DNA from: Imhoffiella purpurea
Lineage (GTDB): Bacteria; Pseudomonadota; Gammaproteobacteria; Chromatiales; Chromatiaceae
DNA: 64,000 nucleotides
NCBI RefSeq assembly: GCF_000585215.1
Contig: NZ_AONC01000038.1
Location: 1 to 64,000, forward strand
Direction: 5' to 3'
This document shows, one piece after another, positions 41,316 through 50,513 of this stretch (positions are counted from its first letter, which is position 1; every line of letters begins with the position of its first letter). Both the position numbers and the translations under genes were made by a program. Below the pieces are notes generated by a model. The model was given only the letters and a program-made list of their open reading frames with translations. It made no database searches and was not told the origin of the DNA.

Positions 41316-43406
41316 CTAGCACGCCAGCCGCTCGATCGTCTCGCGCAGATCCTGCGGCCGAACCGGCTTGACCAGGAAGGCATCCATCCCTGCCTCGAGA
41401 CAGTTACGTTTCGCCTCCTCGGAGGCGCTCGCGGTCAAAGCGACGATCGGCAGTCGCCGGCCCGCGCTCAGGTCGCGGTAGCGCCCGGCGAACCCGACCC
41501 CGTCCAGCTTAGGCATGTGCAGATCGACGATGGCCAGCCGATAGACGCCGGTCAATGCCGCCCTCAGGGCGGTTTCGCCGTCGCTGAACCGGTCGCATTC
41601 CACACCCATGCGCTCGAGAAAGGCCAGGAGGACCTTGGCGGCGAGATCCGTATCCTCGGCGACCAGAACCCGGATGGATCGCTCGGAACGGATGGGCGTC
41701 AGGGCCGAGGCCGGCTCGCACTCGCGCCTCGGCGGCCCGGCCGGCTCATGCCCCATGAGCTCGCGGACGCGCCCCAGGAGATCGTCTGGCAGGAAGGGCT
41801 TGTTCAGATAGGACAAAGCCCGACCGCGCGGCAGCGGACGCCGCCCCGGATAGGTCAGAAGCAGAATCGGCGGCACGCCCCCCAGAATCCGTCGGGCGGA
41901 TTCGAGAGCGGCCTCGAAATCGCGCCCGGCCGGATGGTCGCCGATCAGGAGCAGATCCGGCGGATTCGGATCCGATTCGATCCGCTCCGACTCGCTCGGG
42001 CAGGAGACCGAACAGCCGGCCGAGCTCAACGCCTCGACGATGACCTCGCGCTGAAGCGGATTGGGTTCGTCCACCAGTACATGCACGCCTCCGAGCCCCA
42101 GCCTGGTGCCGGAATCCGGATCCGACAGGACCGGATCCAGCAATGGCAGGCGAACCAGGAACCGGCTCCCCAAACCCTCACGGCTCTCGACCTGGATCGA
42201 GCCGCCCATCAGGCGCGCGAGATTGCGCGAGATGGTCGTACCCAGACCGGTGCCGCCAAAGCGGCGCGTGGTCGAATCGCCGATCTGGCGAAAACCCTCG
42301 AACAGAATCTCGAGCTTGTCTGCCGGAATGCCGATCCCCGTATCCTCGACCTCGAACAAGAGGTGTGCCGCATCCACACCGGCCTCCGGCGGTCTCAGGT
42401 CCAGTGTCAGCGCGACATGCCCCTCTGGCGTGAACTTGAGCGCGTTGCCCACCAGATTGAAGAGAATCTGCCGAACCCGCAGCGGATCGCCGACAACCTG
42501 TCGCGGAACCGAGTCGCCCACCCGGCAGATCAGATCGAGACCGGCCTCCAGCGCCTTGCTCTCGATCACGCCGCAGACCTCACGCATCGGATCGCGCGGG
42601 TCGAAGCGAAGGGTTTCGAGCTCGAGCCTGCCGGCCTCGATCTTGGACAGATCCAGGACGTCGCCGATCAGCATCGAGAGCGAATTGGCCGCGGCGTCGA
42701 TATCCCGCACATAGTCGCGCTGCTCCTCGTCGAGCCGGGAGGTCTTCAAGAGTTCCACCATCCCGACCAGTCCGGCCAGCGGTGTGCGCAGTTCGTGGGT
42801 CATGACGGCCAGGAAATCCCCCTTGGCCCGGTTGGCCCGTTCGGCCTGATCGCGGGCGACCTGTACACGGCGCAGCAGTCCGCCCAGATAGAGCGGCAAC
42901 AGGATCAGGAGCAGCAGAAAGAAGCTCGCCTCGAAGGGATGATGGCGCCATTCGTCGAGCTGGATCAGGACGAAGACGTAGGCGACGACCGCGACCAGGG
43001 TGGCGAGGTACAGATGCCCCCGGCCGTAGCGCGTCCCCGCCGAGATGAAGATGAGGATGTAGAGCAGATAGAAGGGACTGATGGCGTCGCGGATGATGAG
43101 GATCGCGAGGCTGACGACGACCACGTCCAGGGACAGCGACAGATAGCGCCTCAGACGCCACACCGGGCGATACATGACACTGACCAGCAATCCGCAGCTC
43201 GTCAGCAGATAGACACCGAAGACCCAGAGATAGAGCGGGATGTCGACCTGATAGTAATGCATCCGGATCCCGGCCCCGATATAGGCGGATCCCAGAACGC
43301 AGGTCGCCAGCCTCACCAGGGCGGACTGCAGCTCGGGATTGCCGCTCAGCTCGCGCGGGATTCCGAGCCATCGGACGAGCCATCCATCGGCACCCTCGAC
43401 GGGCAT
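41316..43406 (-). CDS. RpfC-type hybrid sensor histidine kinase with two receiver domains
   Basis: A 696-residue protein. Four to five transmembrane helices (about 30-175) are followed by a HisKA domain with phospho-acceptor His204 in VMTHELRTPL, an ATPase domain with N, G1 and G2 boxes (NLVGNALKF, EDTGIGIP, GGTGLGTTI), a first receiver-like domain at about 430-540 and a second at 573-690. The second receiver keeps Asp628, Thr658 and Lys680. In the first, the phospho-acceptor place is occupied by Gly (LLLIGDHP), so it is probably inactive. The layout resembles RpfC, but no Hpt domain follows. The ligand is unknown; no response regulator gene is adjacent. Confidence 0.9.
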   Translation of the reverse strand: MPVEGADGWLVRWLGIPRELSGNPELQSALVRLATCVLGSAYIGAGIRMHYYQVDIPLYLWVFGVYLLTSCGLLVSVMYRPVWRLRRYLSLSLDVVVVSLAILIIRDAISPFYLLYILIFISAGTRYGRGHLYLATLVAVVAYVFVLIQLDEWRHHPFEASFFLLLLILLPLYLGGLLRRVQVARDQAERANRAKGDFLAVMTHELRTPLAGLVGMVELLKTSRLDEEQRDYVRDIDAAANSLSMLIGDVLDLSKIEAGRLELETLRFDPRDPMREVCGVIESKALEAGLDLICRVGDSVPRQVVGDPLRVRQILFNLVGNALKFTPEGHVALTLDLRPPEAGVDAAHLLFEVEDTGIGIPADKLEILFEGFRQIGDSTTRRFGGTGLGTTISRNLARLMGGSIQVESREGLGSRFLVRLPLLDPVLSDPDSGTRLGLGGVHVLVDEPNPLQREVIVEALSSAGCSVSCPSESERIESDPNPPDLLLIGDHPAGRDFEAALESARRILGGVPPILLLTYPGRRPLPRGRALSYLNKPFLPDDLLGRVRELMGHEPAGPPRRECEPASALTPIRSERSIRVLVAEDTDLAAKVLLAFLERMGVECDRFSDGETALRAALTGVYRLAIVDLHMPKLDGVGFAGRYRDLSAGRRLPIVALTASASEEAKRNCLEAGMDAFLVKPVRPQDLRETIERLAC

Positions 43407-43471
43407 TCAGGGTTCCCTCCCCAAGGTGCGAAACGACGCGGCAGCCGGGGTTCGGCGCGCGGCGTTCGTGA

Positions 43472-43501
43472 TATATTAGGCCATCATTGGAATCTAATGA
43501 T
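43472..43501 (+). promoter_or_regulatory. Possible prk promoter with inverted repeat
   Basis: TATATT at 43472-43477 is a good -10 candidate, with a weak TTCGGC 15 bases upstream. Immediately downstream, ATCATT (43483-43488) and AATGAT (43496-43501) form an inverted repeat with a seven-base spacer. The repeat could be a repressor site overlapping the transcription start, or part of the mRNA leader. No standard CbbR motif is obvious. Confidence 0.35.
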
Positions 43502-43544
43502 ACACAAAACGAAAAACAGAATAGCAAGAGAACGGGGAGAAATC

Positions 43545-44435
43545 ATGTCCAAGAAGCACCCAGTCGTGGCCGTCACCGGATCGTCCGGAGCCGGCACCAC
43601 CACGGTCAAGCGCGCCTTCGAGCACATCTTCTACCGCGACGGCATCAGCGCCGCCGTCATCGAGGGCGACAGCTTCCATCGTTTCGATCGCGTGTCCATG
43701 AAGGCCGAGATGGCCAAGGCCGCCGAGCACGGCACAAGCCTCAGCCATTTCGGCCCCGAGGCCAACCGTTTCGACCTGCTCGAGGAGCTGTTCCGCGACT
43801 ATGGCGAGACCGGCATGGGCAATAAACGTTACTACATCCACAGCGACGAGGAGGCCGACGCGCACAACGCCCGTCTCGGCACCGACCTCGCGCCCGGTCA
43901 GTTCACCCCCTGGGAGGACCTTCCCGAAGGCACCGATCTGCTCTTCTACGAGGGCCTTCACGGTCTGGCGGTCACCGAGGAGGACAATGTCGCCCAGCAT
44001 GTGGATCTGGGCGTCGGCGTGGTGCCCATCGTCAACCTGGAGTGGATCCAGAAGATCCATCGCGACAACCTGGAGCGCGGCTATTCGGCCGAGGCGATCG
44101 TGGACACCATCCTGCGCCGCATGCCCGACTACATCCGCTACATCACGCCCCAGTTCTCGCTCACCGATATCAATTTCCAGCGGGTTCCCACGGTCGACAC
44201 CTCGAACCCCTTCATCGCCCGCGACATCCCGACACCGGACGAGAGCTTCGTCATCATCCGCTTCAAGGATCCGGAAAAGCTGGAGGTCGACTTCCCCTAT
44301 CTGCTGTCCATGATCCACGAATCATTCATGTCCCGGCGCAACAGCATGGTGGTTCCGGGCGGCAAGATGGGGATGGCCATGGAGATCATCCTCCAGCCGA
44401 TCATCGAGCGCATGATGGAGGCGCGCAAGGTCTAG
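43545..44435 (+). CDS. prk: Phosphoribulokinase (Calvin cycle)
   Basis: A 296-residue class I proteobacterial phosphoribulokinase (CbbP type). The P-loop GSSGAGTTT is at 12-20, followed by IEGDSFHRFDR and the ribulose-5-phosphate-binding HFGPEANRFDLL. The MPDYIRYITPQFS and MSRRNSMVVPGGKMGMAME lines are typical of the hexameric/octameric NADH-activated class. It forms ribulose-1,5-bisphosphate, the CO2 acceptor, and implies autotrophy. It stands alone, away from Rubisco genes. GGGGAGA lies four to ten bases before the ATG. A hairpin cluster follows the stop and separates it from the convergent recQ. Confidence 0.96.
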   Translation: MSKKHPVVAVTGSSGAGTTTVKRAFEHIFYRDGISAAVIEGDSFHRFDRVSMKAEMAKAAEHGTSLSHFGPEANRFDLLEELFRDYGETGMGNKRYYIHSDEEADAHNARLGTDLAPGQFTPWEDLPEGTDLLFYEGLHGLAVTEEDNVAQHVDLGVGVVPIVNLEWIQKIHRDNLERGYSAEAIVDTILRRMPDYIRYITPQFSLTDINFQRVPTVDTSNPFIARDIPTPDESFVIIRFKDPEKLEVDFPYLLSMIHESFMSRRNSMVVPGGKMGMAMEIILQPIIERMMEARKV

Positions 44436-44451
44436 GGCCTCTCCCGAGGGA

Positions 44452-44510
44452 CGGCCGGGGACCGATCGCCCCGGCCGGCACCCGCCGGATCCAGACACCC
44501 GGCCGGCGGG
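44452..44510. terminator. Two GC-rich stem-loops between convergent prk and recQ
   Basis: CGGCCGGGG (44452-44460) pairs with CCCCGGCCG (44469-44477), and CCCGCCGG (44481-44488) pairs with CCGGCGGG (44503-44510). There is no T run. Their place between convergent genes suggests a bidirectional transcript end. Confidence 0.55.
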
Positions 44511-44590
44511 ATGATGCCGGCGTCACCAGGCTCTCCGCGCGCATTCCGCATGATCGGCCACCCCGGCCTCAGCGGTTCCGGCTCCCCCGA

Positions 44591-46450
44591 TCATCCATGG
44601 GGGGGCGGCGCGGAAGGACGTCCATGCGCGGCCTCGTGTTCCGCCAGCAGGGCGAGAAAGCCCGCGCCGAAGCGTTCCAGCTTGGCCTGGCCGACGCCGT
44701 TGATGGCATGCATCTCATCCAGATCGCGCGGACGATGGATGAGGAGCTCGCGCAAGGTGGCGTCGTTGAAGATGACGTAGGCCGGAACGTTCTGCTCCCG
44801 CGCCAACTCGCGGCGATAGGCCCGCAGCGACTCCCAAAGCGCGGCGGTCTCCGGATCGCTCGGGGCCGTCACCGCCGCCGGCCGGCTCGCGCCGGACACG
44901 CGCGCCTTCCTGCGGTCGGGATCGCGACGCAGCTGGATGCTGGTCTCGCCTCTGAGCAATGGCCGGCATCGCTCGGTCAGACGCAGCGCGCCATGCCCCT
45001 CCATATCGACCTCGACCAGCCCCGCCGCGACCAGCTGACGGTAGACCGAGCGCCACCGGTCGGCGCTGAGATCGCGCCCGATGCCGAAGGTGCTGATCCG
45101 GTCGTGACCGAAGCGGCGGATGCGTTCCAGATCCTTGCCGAGCAGGACGTCGACCAGATAGGCGCTGCCGAATCGCTGACCGGTGCGGTAGATGCACGAG
45201 AGCGCCTGACGGGCCGCGAGCGTCCCGTCCCAGGTCTCCACCGGGTCCAGACAGGTGTCGCAGTTGCCGCAGGGCGCGTCCAGACGCTCGCCGAAATAAT
45301 GGAGCATCACCTGGCGCCGGCACTCGGTGGTCTCGCAGTAGCCGAGCATCCCGTCGAGCTTGTGCCGCTCGACCCGCTTGAAGCGCTCGTCCGCCTCCGA
45401 CTCGTCGATGATCCGCCGCAGCATGACCACGTCCGCCAGCCCGTAGGCCATCCAGGCGTCGGCCGGCAGTCCGTCGCGCCCGGCGCGTCCGGTCTCCTGG
45501 TAGTAGGACTCCAGGCTCTTGGGCAGATCCAGATGCGCGACGAAGCGCACGTCCGGCTTGTCGATCCCCATCCCGAAGGCGATGGTCGCCACCATGACGA
45601 GCCCTTCCTCGCGCAGGAATCGCGCCTGATGCTGGCGCCGCGTTTCGGCGGGAAGACCGGCGTGATAGGGCAGTGCCGTGAACCCCTGCCCCTGCAGGAA
45701 GGCGGCGGTCTCCTCGACCCTCCGCCGCGACAGACAGTAGACGATCCCGGCATCCTGAGAATGCTCCCCCTTCAGAAAGGCGAGCAGCTGCTGGCGGGGA
45801 TTGGACTTCTCGACGATCCGATAGCGGATGTTCGGCCGATCGAAGCTAGAAACGAAACGGCGCGCCCGGTCCAGACGCAGACGCGTCAGGATCTCGTTGC
45901 GGGTCGGGGTGTCGGCGGTGGCCGTGAGCGCGATGCGGGGGACACCGGGCCAGCGCTCCTGAAGCAGTCCGAGCTGAATGTACTCGGGCCGGAAGTCGTG
46001 CCCCCACTGAGAGACGCAATGGGCCTCGTCGATCGCGAACAGGGCGATCTCGATCCGTTCGAGCAGCGCCAGGAAACGCTCGGTCAGCAGACGCTCGGGG
46101 GCGACGTAGACCAGATCCAGATCCGCGTCGAGCATCGCCCGCTCGACACCGCGGGCCTGTCCCTGAGTCAGGGACGAATTGAGGAAGGCCGCCCGCACGC
46201 CGAGCTGCCGCAATGCGTCCACCTGATCCTGCATGAGCGCGATCAATGGCGAGACCACCACCCCGACGCCCGAGCGCATCAAGGCCGGGATCTGATAGCA
46301 GAGCGACTTGCCGCCACCGGTCGGCATCAGCACCAGGGCATCGCCGCCGGAGACCAGATGCCCGATGATCTCTGCCTGCTCGCCACGGAAACGCTCGTAA
46401 CCGAACACGCGGCTCAGGATCTGCAACGCCGATTCGGACATCCCTGTCAT
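44591..46450 (-). CDS. recQ: ATP-dependent DNA helicase RecQ
   Basis: A 619-residue superfamily 2 helicase. Walker A PTGGGKS is at 43-49, the DEAH box at 141-144 followed by [11 protein letters not shown] (the RecQ aromatic-rich loop), and motif [12 protein letters not shown] zinc-binding region with CETTECRRQ and CGNCDTC, a winged-helix domain and a C-terminal HRDC domain (about 525-600) complete the full bacterial RecQ. It unwinds recombination intermediates in RecF-pathway repair and fork rescue. The methionine at residue 4 is an alternative start. It converges with prk and ends 30 bases after the kinase-like gene. Confidence 0.95.
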   Translation of the reverse strand: MTGMSESALQILSRVFGYERFRGEQAEIIGHLVSGGDALVLMPTGGGKSLCYQIPALMRSGVGVVVSPLIALMQDQVDALRQLGVRAAFLNSSLTQGQARGVERAMLDADLDLVYVAPERLLTERFLALLERIEIALFAIDEAHCVSQWGHDFRPEYIQLGLLQERWPGVPRIALTATADTPTRNEILTRLRLDRARRFVSSFDRPNIRYRIVEKSNPRQQLLAFLKGEHSQDAGIVYCLSRRRVEETAAFLQGQGFTALPYHAGLPAETRRQHQARFLREEGLVMVATIAFGMGIDKPDVRFVAHLDLPKSLESYYQETGRAGRDGLPADAWMAYGLADVVMLRRIIDESEADERFKRVERHKLDGMLGYCETTECRRQVMLHYFGERLDAPCGNCDTCLDPVETWDGTLAARQALSCIYRTGQRFGSAYLVDVLLGKDLERIRRFGHDRISTFGIGRDLSADRWRSVYRQLVAAGLVEVDMEGHGALRLTERCRPLLRGETSIQLRRDPDRRKARVSGASRPAAVTAPSDPETAALWESLRAYRRELAREQNVPAYVIFNDATLRELLIHRPRDLDEMHAINGVGQAKLERFGAGFLALLAEHEAAHGRPSAPPPHG

Positions 46451-46480
46451 CTCATGGAATCGCGGCCGGATCCCCGGCGC

Positions 46481-47332
46481 TCAGTAATACCCGGCGGGCT
46501 CGCCAAGCGGCTCGGCCTTGTTCAGCACCATCCCGATGAGGTTGTTCTGGCTCAGCAGGTGGTCCGCCTGCTCCAGTTCGGCCTTGCTGACCTTGCCGTC
46601 CTCGACGACCAGCATCACGGCATCCACATAGGGCAGGAAGGCGATGACGTCGTCGCCGGCGAAGAGCGGCGGCATGTCGAACAGGATCAGACGATCCTCG
46701 TAGCGTCCCTTGAGCTCGGAGACCAGCTGCACCACGCGCGGCGAGGACAGCATCTCGGATGAATGGGTGAAGGAATCGTGCCCCGGCAGAATCACCAGGC
46801 GATCGACGCCCGGATTGATGAGCATGTCGGCCAGATCCGTTCCATGGGTCAGGTAATCGCTGATCCCGAGCGTCGGCCCCTCGCTGAAATAGCGGCCGAT
46901 CGAGGGCCGGCGCAGATCCAGGTCGACGAGCAGGACCGTCTGATTGACCTCGCGCGCGAGACTGATCGCCAGATTGATCGAGGTGATCGTCTTGCCTTCG
47001 CCGACGCCCGGGCTGGTCACGGCCAGCGTCCTCCAGCCGTTCGCCCGCATCCGCTGCAACACGTGGGTTCGCAGCACCTTGTAGGCATCGGTGACTGGAT
47101 CGAGGCCATCGGACAGGAAGATGCGTCTCTCGCGCAGCTCATCGGCATCGATCCGGACGGTCGCGGTGCGGGTGTAATCGACCTTGACATCGGTCGCCGG
47201 AGGCTTGGGCTGGGCGGGTTCCAGCCGGCTCACAGTGGCGATCTTGTCCTGCCGCTGCGGCGCCGCCGAACCGGACAATGCGGCCTGACGTTCCGCGCGC
47301 GCCCGATCCATCGCTCTCTTCAGACGTTCCAT
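46481..47332 (-). CDS. Exopolysaccharide tyrosine-autokinase-type ATPase (CpsD/CapB-like)
   Basis: A 283-residue BY-kinase-type cytoplasmic ATPase. A basic linker (1-70) is followed by Walker A TSPGVGEGKTI at about 106-116, Walker A' LLVDLDLRRPS, and the Walker B-like ILFDMPPLF. The C-terminus has only a two-tyrosine GYY end instead of a long Tyr cluster, so autophosphorylation may be limited. It overlaps the chain-length gene by 13 bases and should work with it to control polysaccharide export. No glycosyltransferases or export genes of such a cluster are next to the pair. Confidence 0.85.
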   Translation of the reverse strand: MERLKRAMDRARAERQAALSGSAAPQRQDKIATVSRLEPAQPKPPATDVKVDYTRTATVRIDADELRERRIFLSDGLDPVTDAYKVLRTHVLQRMRANGWRTLAVTSPGVGEGKTITSINLAISLAREVNQTVLLVDLDLRRPSIGRYFSEGPTLGISDYLTHGTDLADMLINPGVDRLVILPGHDSFTHSSEMLSSPRVVQLVSELKGRYEDRLILFDMPPLFAGDDVIAFLPYVDAVMLVVEDGKVSKAELEQADHLLSQNNLIGMVLNKAEPLGEPAGYY

Positions 47333-49098
47333 GGCATGGCACCCCAGGGGTTGGATTGGGTCAGCATGAGTGTATCGAGACGGCGCAGAAGCTTGAACCA
47401 GAGCACGTCGAGCGGCATCACCAGAACATGGAAGGCCAGCGCGGCCAGAATCAGGACACCGACGCCGCCGACGATCAGATAGGTCATGCGTCTCCTCCTT
47501 CGTTCTCGGTCCTTCCGGGTCGTGATCAGTGGAATGACGGCGAGCAGGGGCGCTCGGGTCGCGGACTGAACCGCACGAGCACCGTGCAGCCCCCGATCGA
47601 GCGCCTCGCGCAACGCCACGTTGCCGACCCCGCCAGCGACGGAGAGGACGAATCCCAGCACCATGATCGCCAACCGATTGGGCTTGGCCGGTTTCTCCGG
47701 AACCAGGGGCGGTTCGATCAACGAGAAGCGCTCGCCCTTGCGATCGCGTTCGAGCGCCTGGGCCAGCTCGGCCTGGAGCGACTTCTCGCGCACCTCCTGA
47801 TACTTGCGCGAGGCATTCTCGTAATCGCGGGTCAGGGCGCGGTATTGCTGCTCGATTCTAGGCGCGGCCTTGATCCGCTCCTCGTAGTCCGCGAGTTGCT
47901 GCTCGAGCGCCTCGCGGGCCTTGTTCAGGGAATCGATCTCGATGCGCGCCGCGTCCAGACGCGCGAGCAGCTGGACATAGGCCGGATTGTCGGCCGCGGA
48001 CGCCAGGGCATCGCCGTCTCGACCGGCCTTGCGCGCCGTCGCCATCTGCGCCTCGGTCGAGGCGATGCTGCGTTCGAGGGCGACGACGTCCGGATGATCC
48101 TCCGAATAGCGCTTGCGGAGCGATGCGAGCTCGGCCTTGAGATCGGCCAGACGCGACCCGCTCGGCCCGCCCCCCGAATGCCCCACCATTTCCTGCAATG
48201 AGGCGATCTCACGCTCCATCTGAATACGGTCGGGATGCTCGGGGGAGTACTTCTGCTTGATGCGAACGTACTGAGCCTGGAGCTGTTCCAGATAGCCCTC
48301 CAGGCTGGCGCCATCGGCCCCGGCGATGGTGGGGCTGAGCTGAGCCAGCTCGGATTCCAGATAGATGGCCTGCTGTTCGAGCGTGCGCTTGGACTGGGCA
48401 TTGTCCCGCAGACGCTCCTCGGTGCGCATCATCAGCTCGCGGTTGAGCGACATGAGCTCGGGAAGGTTGTCTCCGTTCCGTTCCTTGAAATCGGCCAGGC
48501 GGGCCTCGAGCGTGCTGATCTGCTGACCGAGCCGGTCGGCCTCGGCCTTGAGGAAATTGGTCGCCTCGTCGGCGGCCGCCGTACGCGCCTCGAGGTTCTC
48601 GTTCAGGAACAGCGAGACCAGATCGCTGGTGACCTTCTGCGCGATCACCGGGGAAGCGTCCTGGAACCCGAGCGTAAAGGCGATGGTGGCCTCCTGGGGA
48701 CGCCCGCTGCGCGGATCCATGACATCCGCGCTGATCATGTCGAGGCTGATCCGCGAGCGCATTCGAGCAACCGCCACGTTGATGCTTTCCTTGGCCCGAA
48801 CCTCGGGATAGAGCTCGTAGCGCTCGATCAGCTGGCTGAGATTGGCCGTGGTCATGACCCGTTGGCTGATGACCTGGATGCGTTGATCGGCATAGCTGGT
48901 CACCGTGGTGCGCACCAGATCGTCCGGGATCTCCTGACGCTCGATCAGAATCGTGGCGCTCGAGCGGTAGGTTGCCGGGATGAACAGCGCCGCCATCACG
49001 GCAAACACCCCCAGCAGGGCCATGGGCACGACCAGCTGCCACTTTCGACGCCGCAGCACGGCAAGATAGTCTTCGAGCGTCAGAATCTGCTCATCCAC
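47320..49098 (-). CDS. Polysaccharide chain-length determinant protein (Wzz/GumC type)
   Basis: A 592-residue inner-membrane protein with an N-terminal Wzz domain (LTLEDYLAVLRRRKWQLVVPMALLG, first transmembrane helix about 18-40), a long periplasmic coiled-coil region (about 180-400), and a second transmembrane helix near 445-465 followed by another near 525-550. Overlap with the kinase gene supports joint action in setting polysaccharide length and export. I choose a GTG start at 49098, since AGGAG stands eight bases before it and the longer frame adds 17 unconserved residues. Confidence 0.88.
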   Translation of the reverse strand: MDEQILTLEDYLAVLRRRKWQLVVPMALLGVFAVMAALFIPATYRSSATILIERQEIPDDLVRTTVTSYADQRIQVISQRVMTTANLSQLIERYELYPEVRAKESINVAVARMRSRISLDMISADVMDPRSGRPQEATIAFTLGFQDASPVIAQKVTSDLVSLFLNENLEARTAAADEATNFLKAEADRLGQQISTLEARLADFKERNGDNLPELMSLNRELMMRTEERLRDNAQSKRTLEQQAIYLESELAQLSPTIAGADGASLEGYLEQLQAQYVRIKQKYSPEHPDRIQMEREIASLQEMVGHSGGGPSGSRLADLKAELASLRKRYSEDHPDVVALERSIASTEAQMATARKAGRDGDALASAADNPAYVQLLARLDAARIEIDSLNKAREALEQQLADYEERIKAAPRIEQQYRALTRDYENASRKYQEVREKSLQAELAQALERDRKGERFSLIEPPLVPEKPAKPNRLAIMVLGFVLSVAGGVGNVALREALDRGLHGARAVQSATRAPLLAVIPLITTRKDRERRRRRMTYLIVGGVGVLILAALAFHVLVMPLDVLWFKLLRRLDTLMLTQSNPWGAMPWNV

Positions 49099-49341
49099 CT
49101 GGGAATCTCCTGGAGATCGAACACGGGCGCGATCGCAGCTCCACGGCACGGGGAAACGCCGCGATGCGCCCTCATGGGGAGATCAGGCATTTGGGCCTCA
49201 ACCACTCGAGTCCTGTCCCGCACAAGTCATGGGCGGCGATTCTATCAAGGATGGATCATGCCCGAAGATCCCGATGAGCAACGCCATCGAATACACGAGG
49301 TTGACAAATCGAGAAGTAAATAAGAAACTTATTATGTACTG

Positions 49342-49423
49342 AAGCTCCATGAGCTGCAGTGCACTCCTCCATCCTCCTTTGGTGGTAATTTTGAGAGCGC
49401 GACATACGTCGCGCTTTTTTTTT
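49342..49423 (+). ncRNA. Candidate small RNA with CU-rich anti-Shine-Dalgarno stretch
   Basis: A strong plus-strand terminator ends this segment, but no plus-strand gene precedes it: the neighbours on both sides are minus-strand. From about 49342 the transcript would hold a small hairpin (AGCTC/GAGCT at 49343-49355), an unpaired CU-rich part with CTCCTCC (49364-49370) and TCCTCC (49372-49377), and the terminator with nine T. This layout is that of Hfq-type small RNAs that pair with ribosome binding sites. A -10-like TATTAT is at 49330-49335; TTGACA at 49301 is 23 bases upstream of it, too far for a standard promoter, so the start is uncertain. Confidence 0.4.
49396..49423 (+). terminator. Strong intrinsic terminator, plus strand
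   Basis: AGCGCGAC (49396-49403) pairs perfectly with GTCGCGCT (49408-49415) around a four-base loop and runs straight into nine T residues. It is the clearest intrinsic terminator of the window and reads only on the plus strand. Confidence 0.85.
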
Positions 49424-49500
49424 GGCCTCATGCCATGCGAACTGGCGCCTCGACGCCCAGCCGAATCGCCACGCCGATCGAGCGATCCGGCCATTCCCGT

Positions 49501-49764
49501 TCAATCCGGCTGAAGAACCAGGGCATTGCGAATGATCTCGGCCCTGGCCTCGGGCGCCATCGAGCGACCGAAAAGGCGCTCGGCGATCATGATGTCGATG
49601 GCTCGCTCGGCAGCCAACCAGTCCGCCTCGGCACCGCCGGGCTCGAAATCCCGCTTCCGGGACAGATAATAGGCGGCGATCTCGATCATTTCGTGGCGCT
49701 GCGCCGCCGTCGGGTCTTCATTCGAATCTGGGTTCATGCCATTGTCATCCCAATTGATCATCAT
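49501..49764 (-). CDS. DUF2934 small protein
   Basis: An 87-residue acidic protein with the DUF2934 pattern HEMIEIAAYYLSRKRDFEPG and DWLAAERAID at about residues 24-56. Function unknown; such proteins often occur near glycogen or stress genes, and glgA is about 3 kb away here. The methionine at residue 10 (49737) is an alternative start; neither has a clear ribosome binding site. Confidence 0.75.
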   Translation of the reverse strand: MMINWDDNGMNPDSNEDPTAAQRHEMIEIAAYYLSRKRDFEPGGAEADWLAAERAIDIMIAERLFGRSMAPEARAEIIRNALVLQPD

Positions 49765-49961
49765 CGGACGCGGAATGGGCCGTGCCTGAATGGCTGCGGA
49801 TGGTGCCAGGTCCGCGATCGCAACTTAGAATGGCCAATCCGGCGCGCGAATTCCAGGTCCAGTCTCCAGGCTCGTCCGGACGGTCTTGACGCCGGTCCGC
49901 ACCGCCGACTCGCTCGCGCCCCGCATCAACCCCATCGTTCTGGAACATACAGGAGCCATGC

Positions 49962-50513
49962 ATGTCATCAAGGGCGCCGTCCTTCTTCAAAAGGGCCTCC
50001 ATTGCCTTCCGCTGCTTCCGTCGCGCGCTGAAGGATCCCGGCTTCGCGCAATCGGTCGCGACCCTCGAATCCGGGATCCAGCCTCACCCGGCATCGAGGC
50101 CCCCTGCTCCGGCAGCGGCCCCACCGGCAGCGGCGGCGCCGGATTCGGCCCTCCTGCTGCTTGGACTGCTGCAGAAGGAGGGACGCCTGGTCGATTTCCT
50201 CCATGAGGACATCAAGGGCTATTCCGATCAGGAGGTGGGCGCGGCCGCGAGGGTCATTCATCAGGGATGCCAGCGGGTGCTTCAGGACTGCCTCATGATC
50301 GCCCCCGTGCGCGACGAGCCGGAGGGCAGCCGCATCACCCTGGAAACCGGTTTCGACGCCGCCGCCATCCGTCCGACCGGCAACGTCGTCGGCACGCCGC
50401 CCTTCACCGGAGCGCTCGTCCACCGCGGCTGGCGCGTCGTCGAGACCCGGCTGCCGCAGATCACCAGCGGTCACGATCCGCGCATCCTCGCCGCCGCGGA
50501 GGTCGAGCTGTGA
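49962..50513 (+). CDS. DUF2760 domain protein
   Basis: A 183-residue protein. The N-terminus is basic, followed by a Pro/Ala linker (about 42-60) and the DUF2760 domain (about 63-183) with LLGLLQKEGRLVDFLHEDIKGYSDQEVGAAARVIHQGC and VVGTPPFTGALVHRGWR. AGGAG precedes the ATG by six bases. Its stop overlaps the Hsp70 start by four bases, so the two are co-translated; DUF2760-Hsp70 pairs are seen in other proteobacteria. Possibly a cofactor of that Hsp70. Confidence 0.85.
   Translation: MSSRAPSFFKRASIAFRCFRRALKDPGFAQSVATLESGIQPHPASRPPAPAAAPPAAAAPDSALLLLGLLQKEGRLVDFLHEDIKGYSDQEVGAAARVIHQGCQRVLQDCLMIAPVRDEPEGSRITLETGFDAAAIRPTGNVVGTPPFTGALVHRGWRVVETRLPQITSGHDPRILAAAEVEL

Noticed and set aside
40482-43544. 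A very long plus frame joined to the phosphoribulokinase frame
   Set aside because: It reads antisense to the histidine kinase; the kinase motifs and the good ribosome binding site at 43534 place the prk start at 43545.
44042-46762. A 906-codon plus frame opposite recQ
   Set aside because: RecQ on the minus strand has all helicase motifs; the plus frame overlaps prk in a different frame and has no domain.
49198-49494. Small minus-strand gene upstream of the Wzz gene with an AGGAGG-like site
   Set aside because: The AGGAGG lies directly against one ATG and too far from the next; the peptide has no recognisable feature and the region is better explained as a leader plus a plus-strand small RNA.
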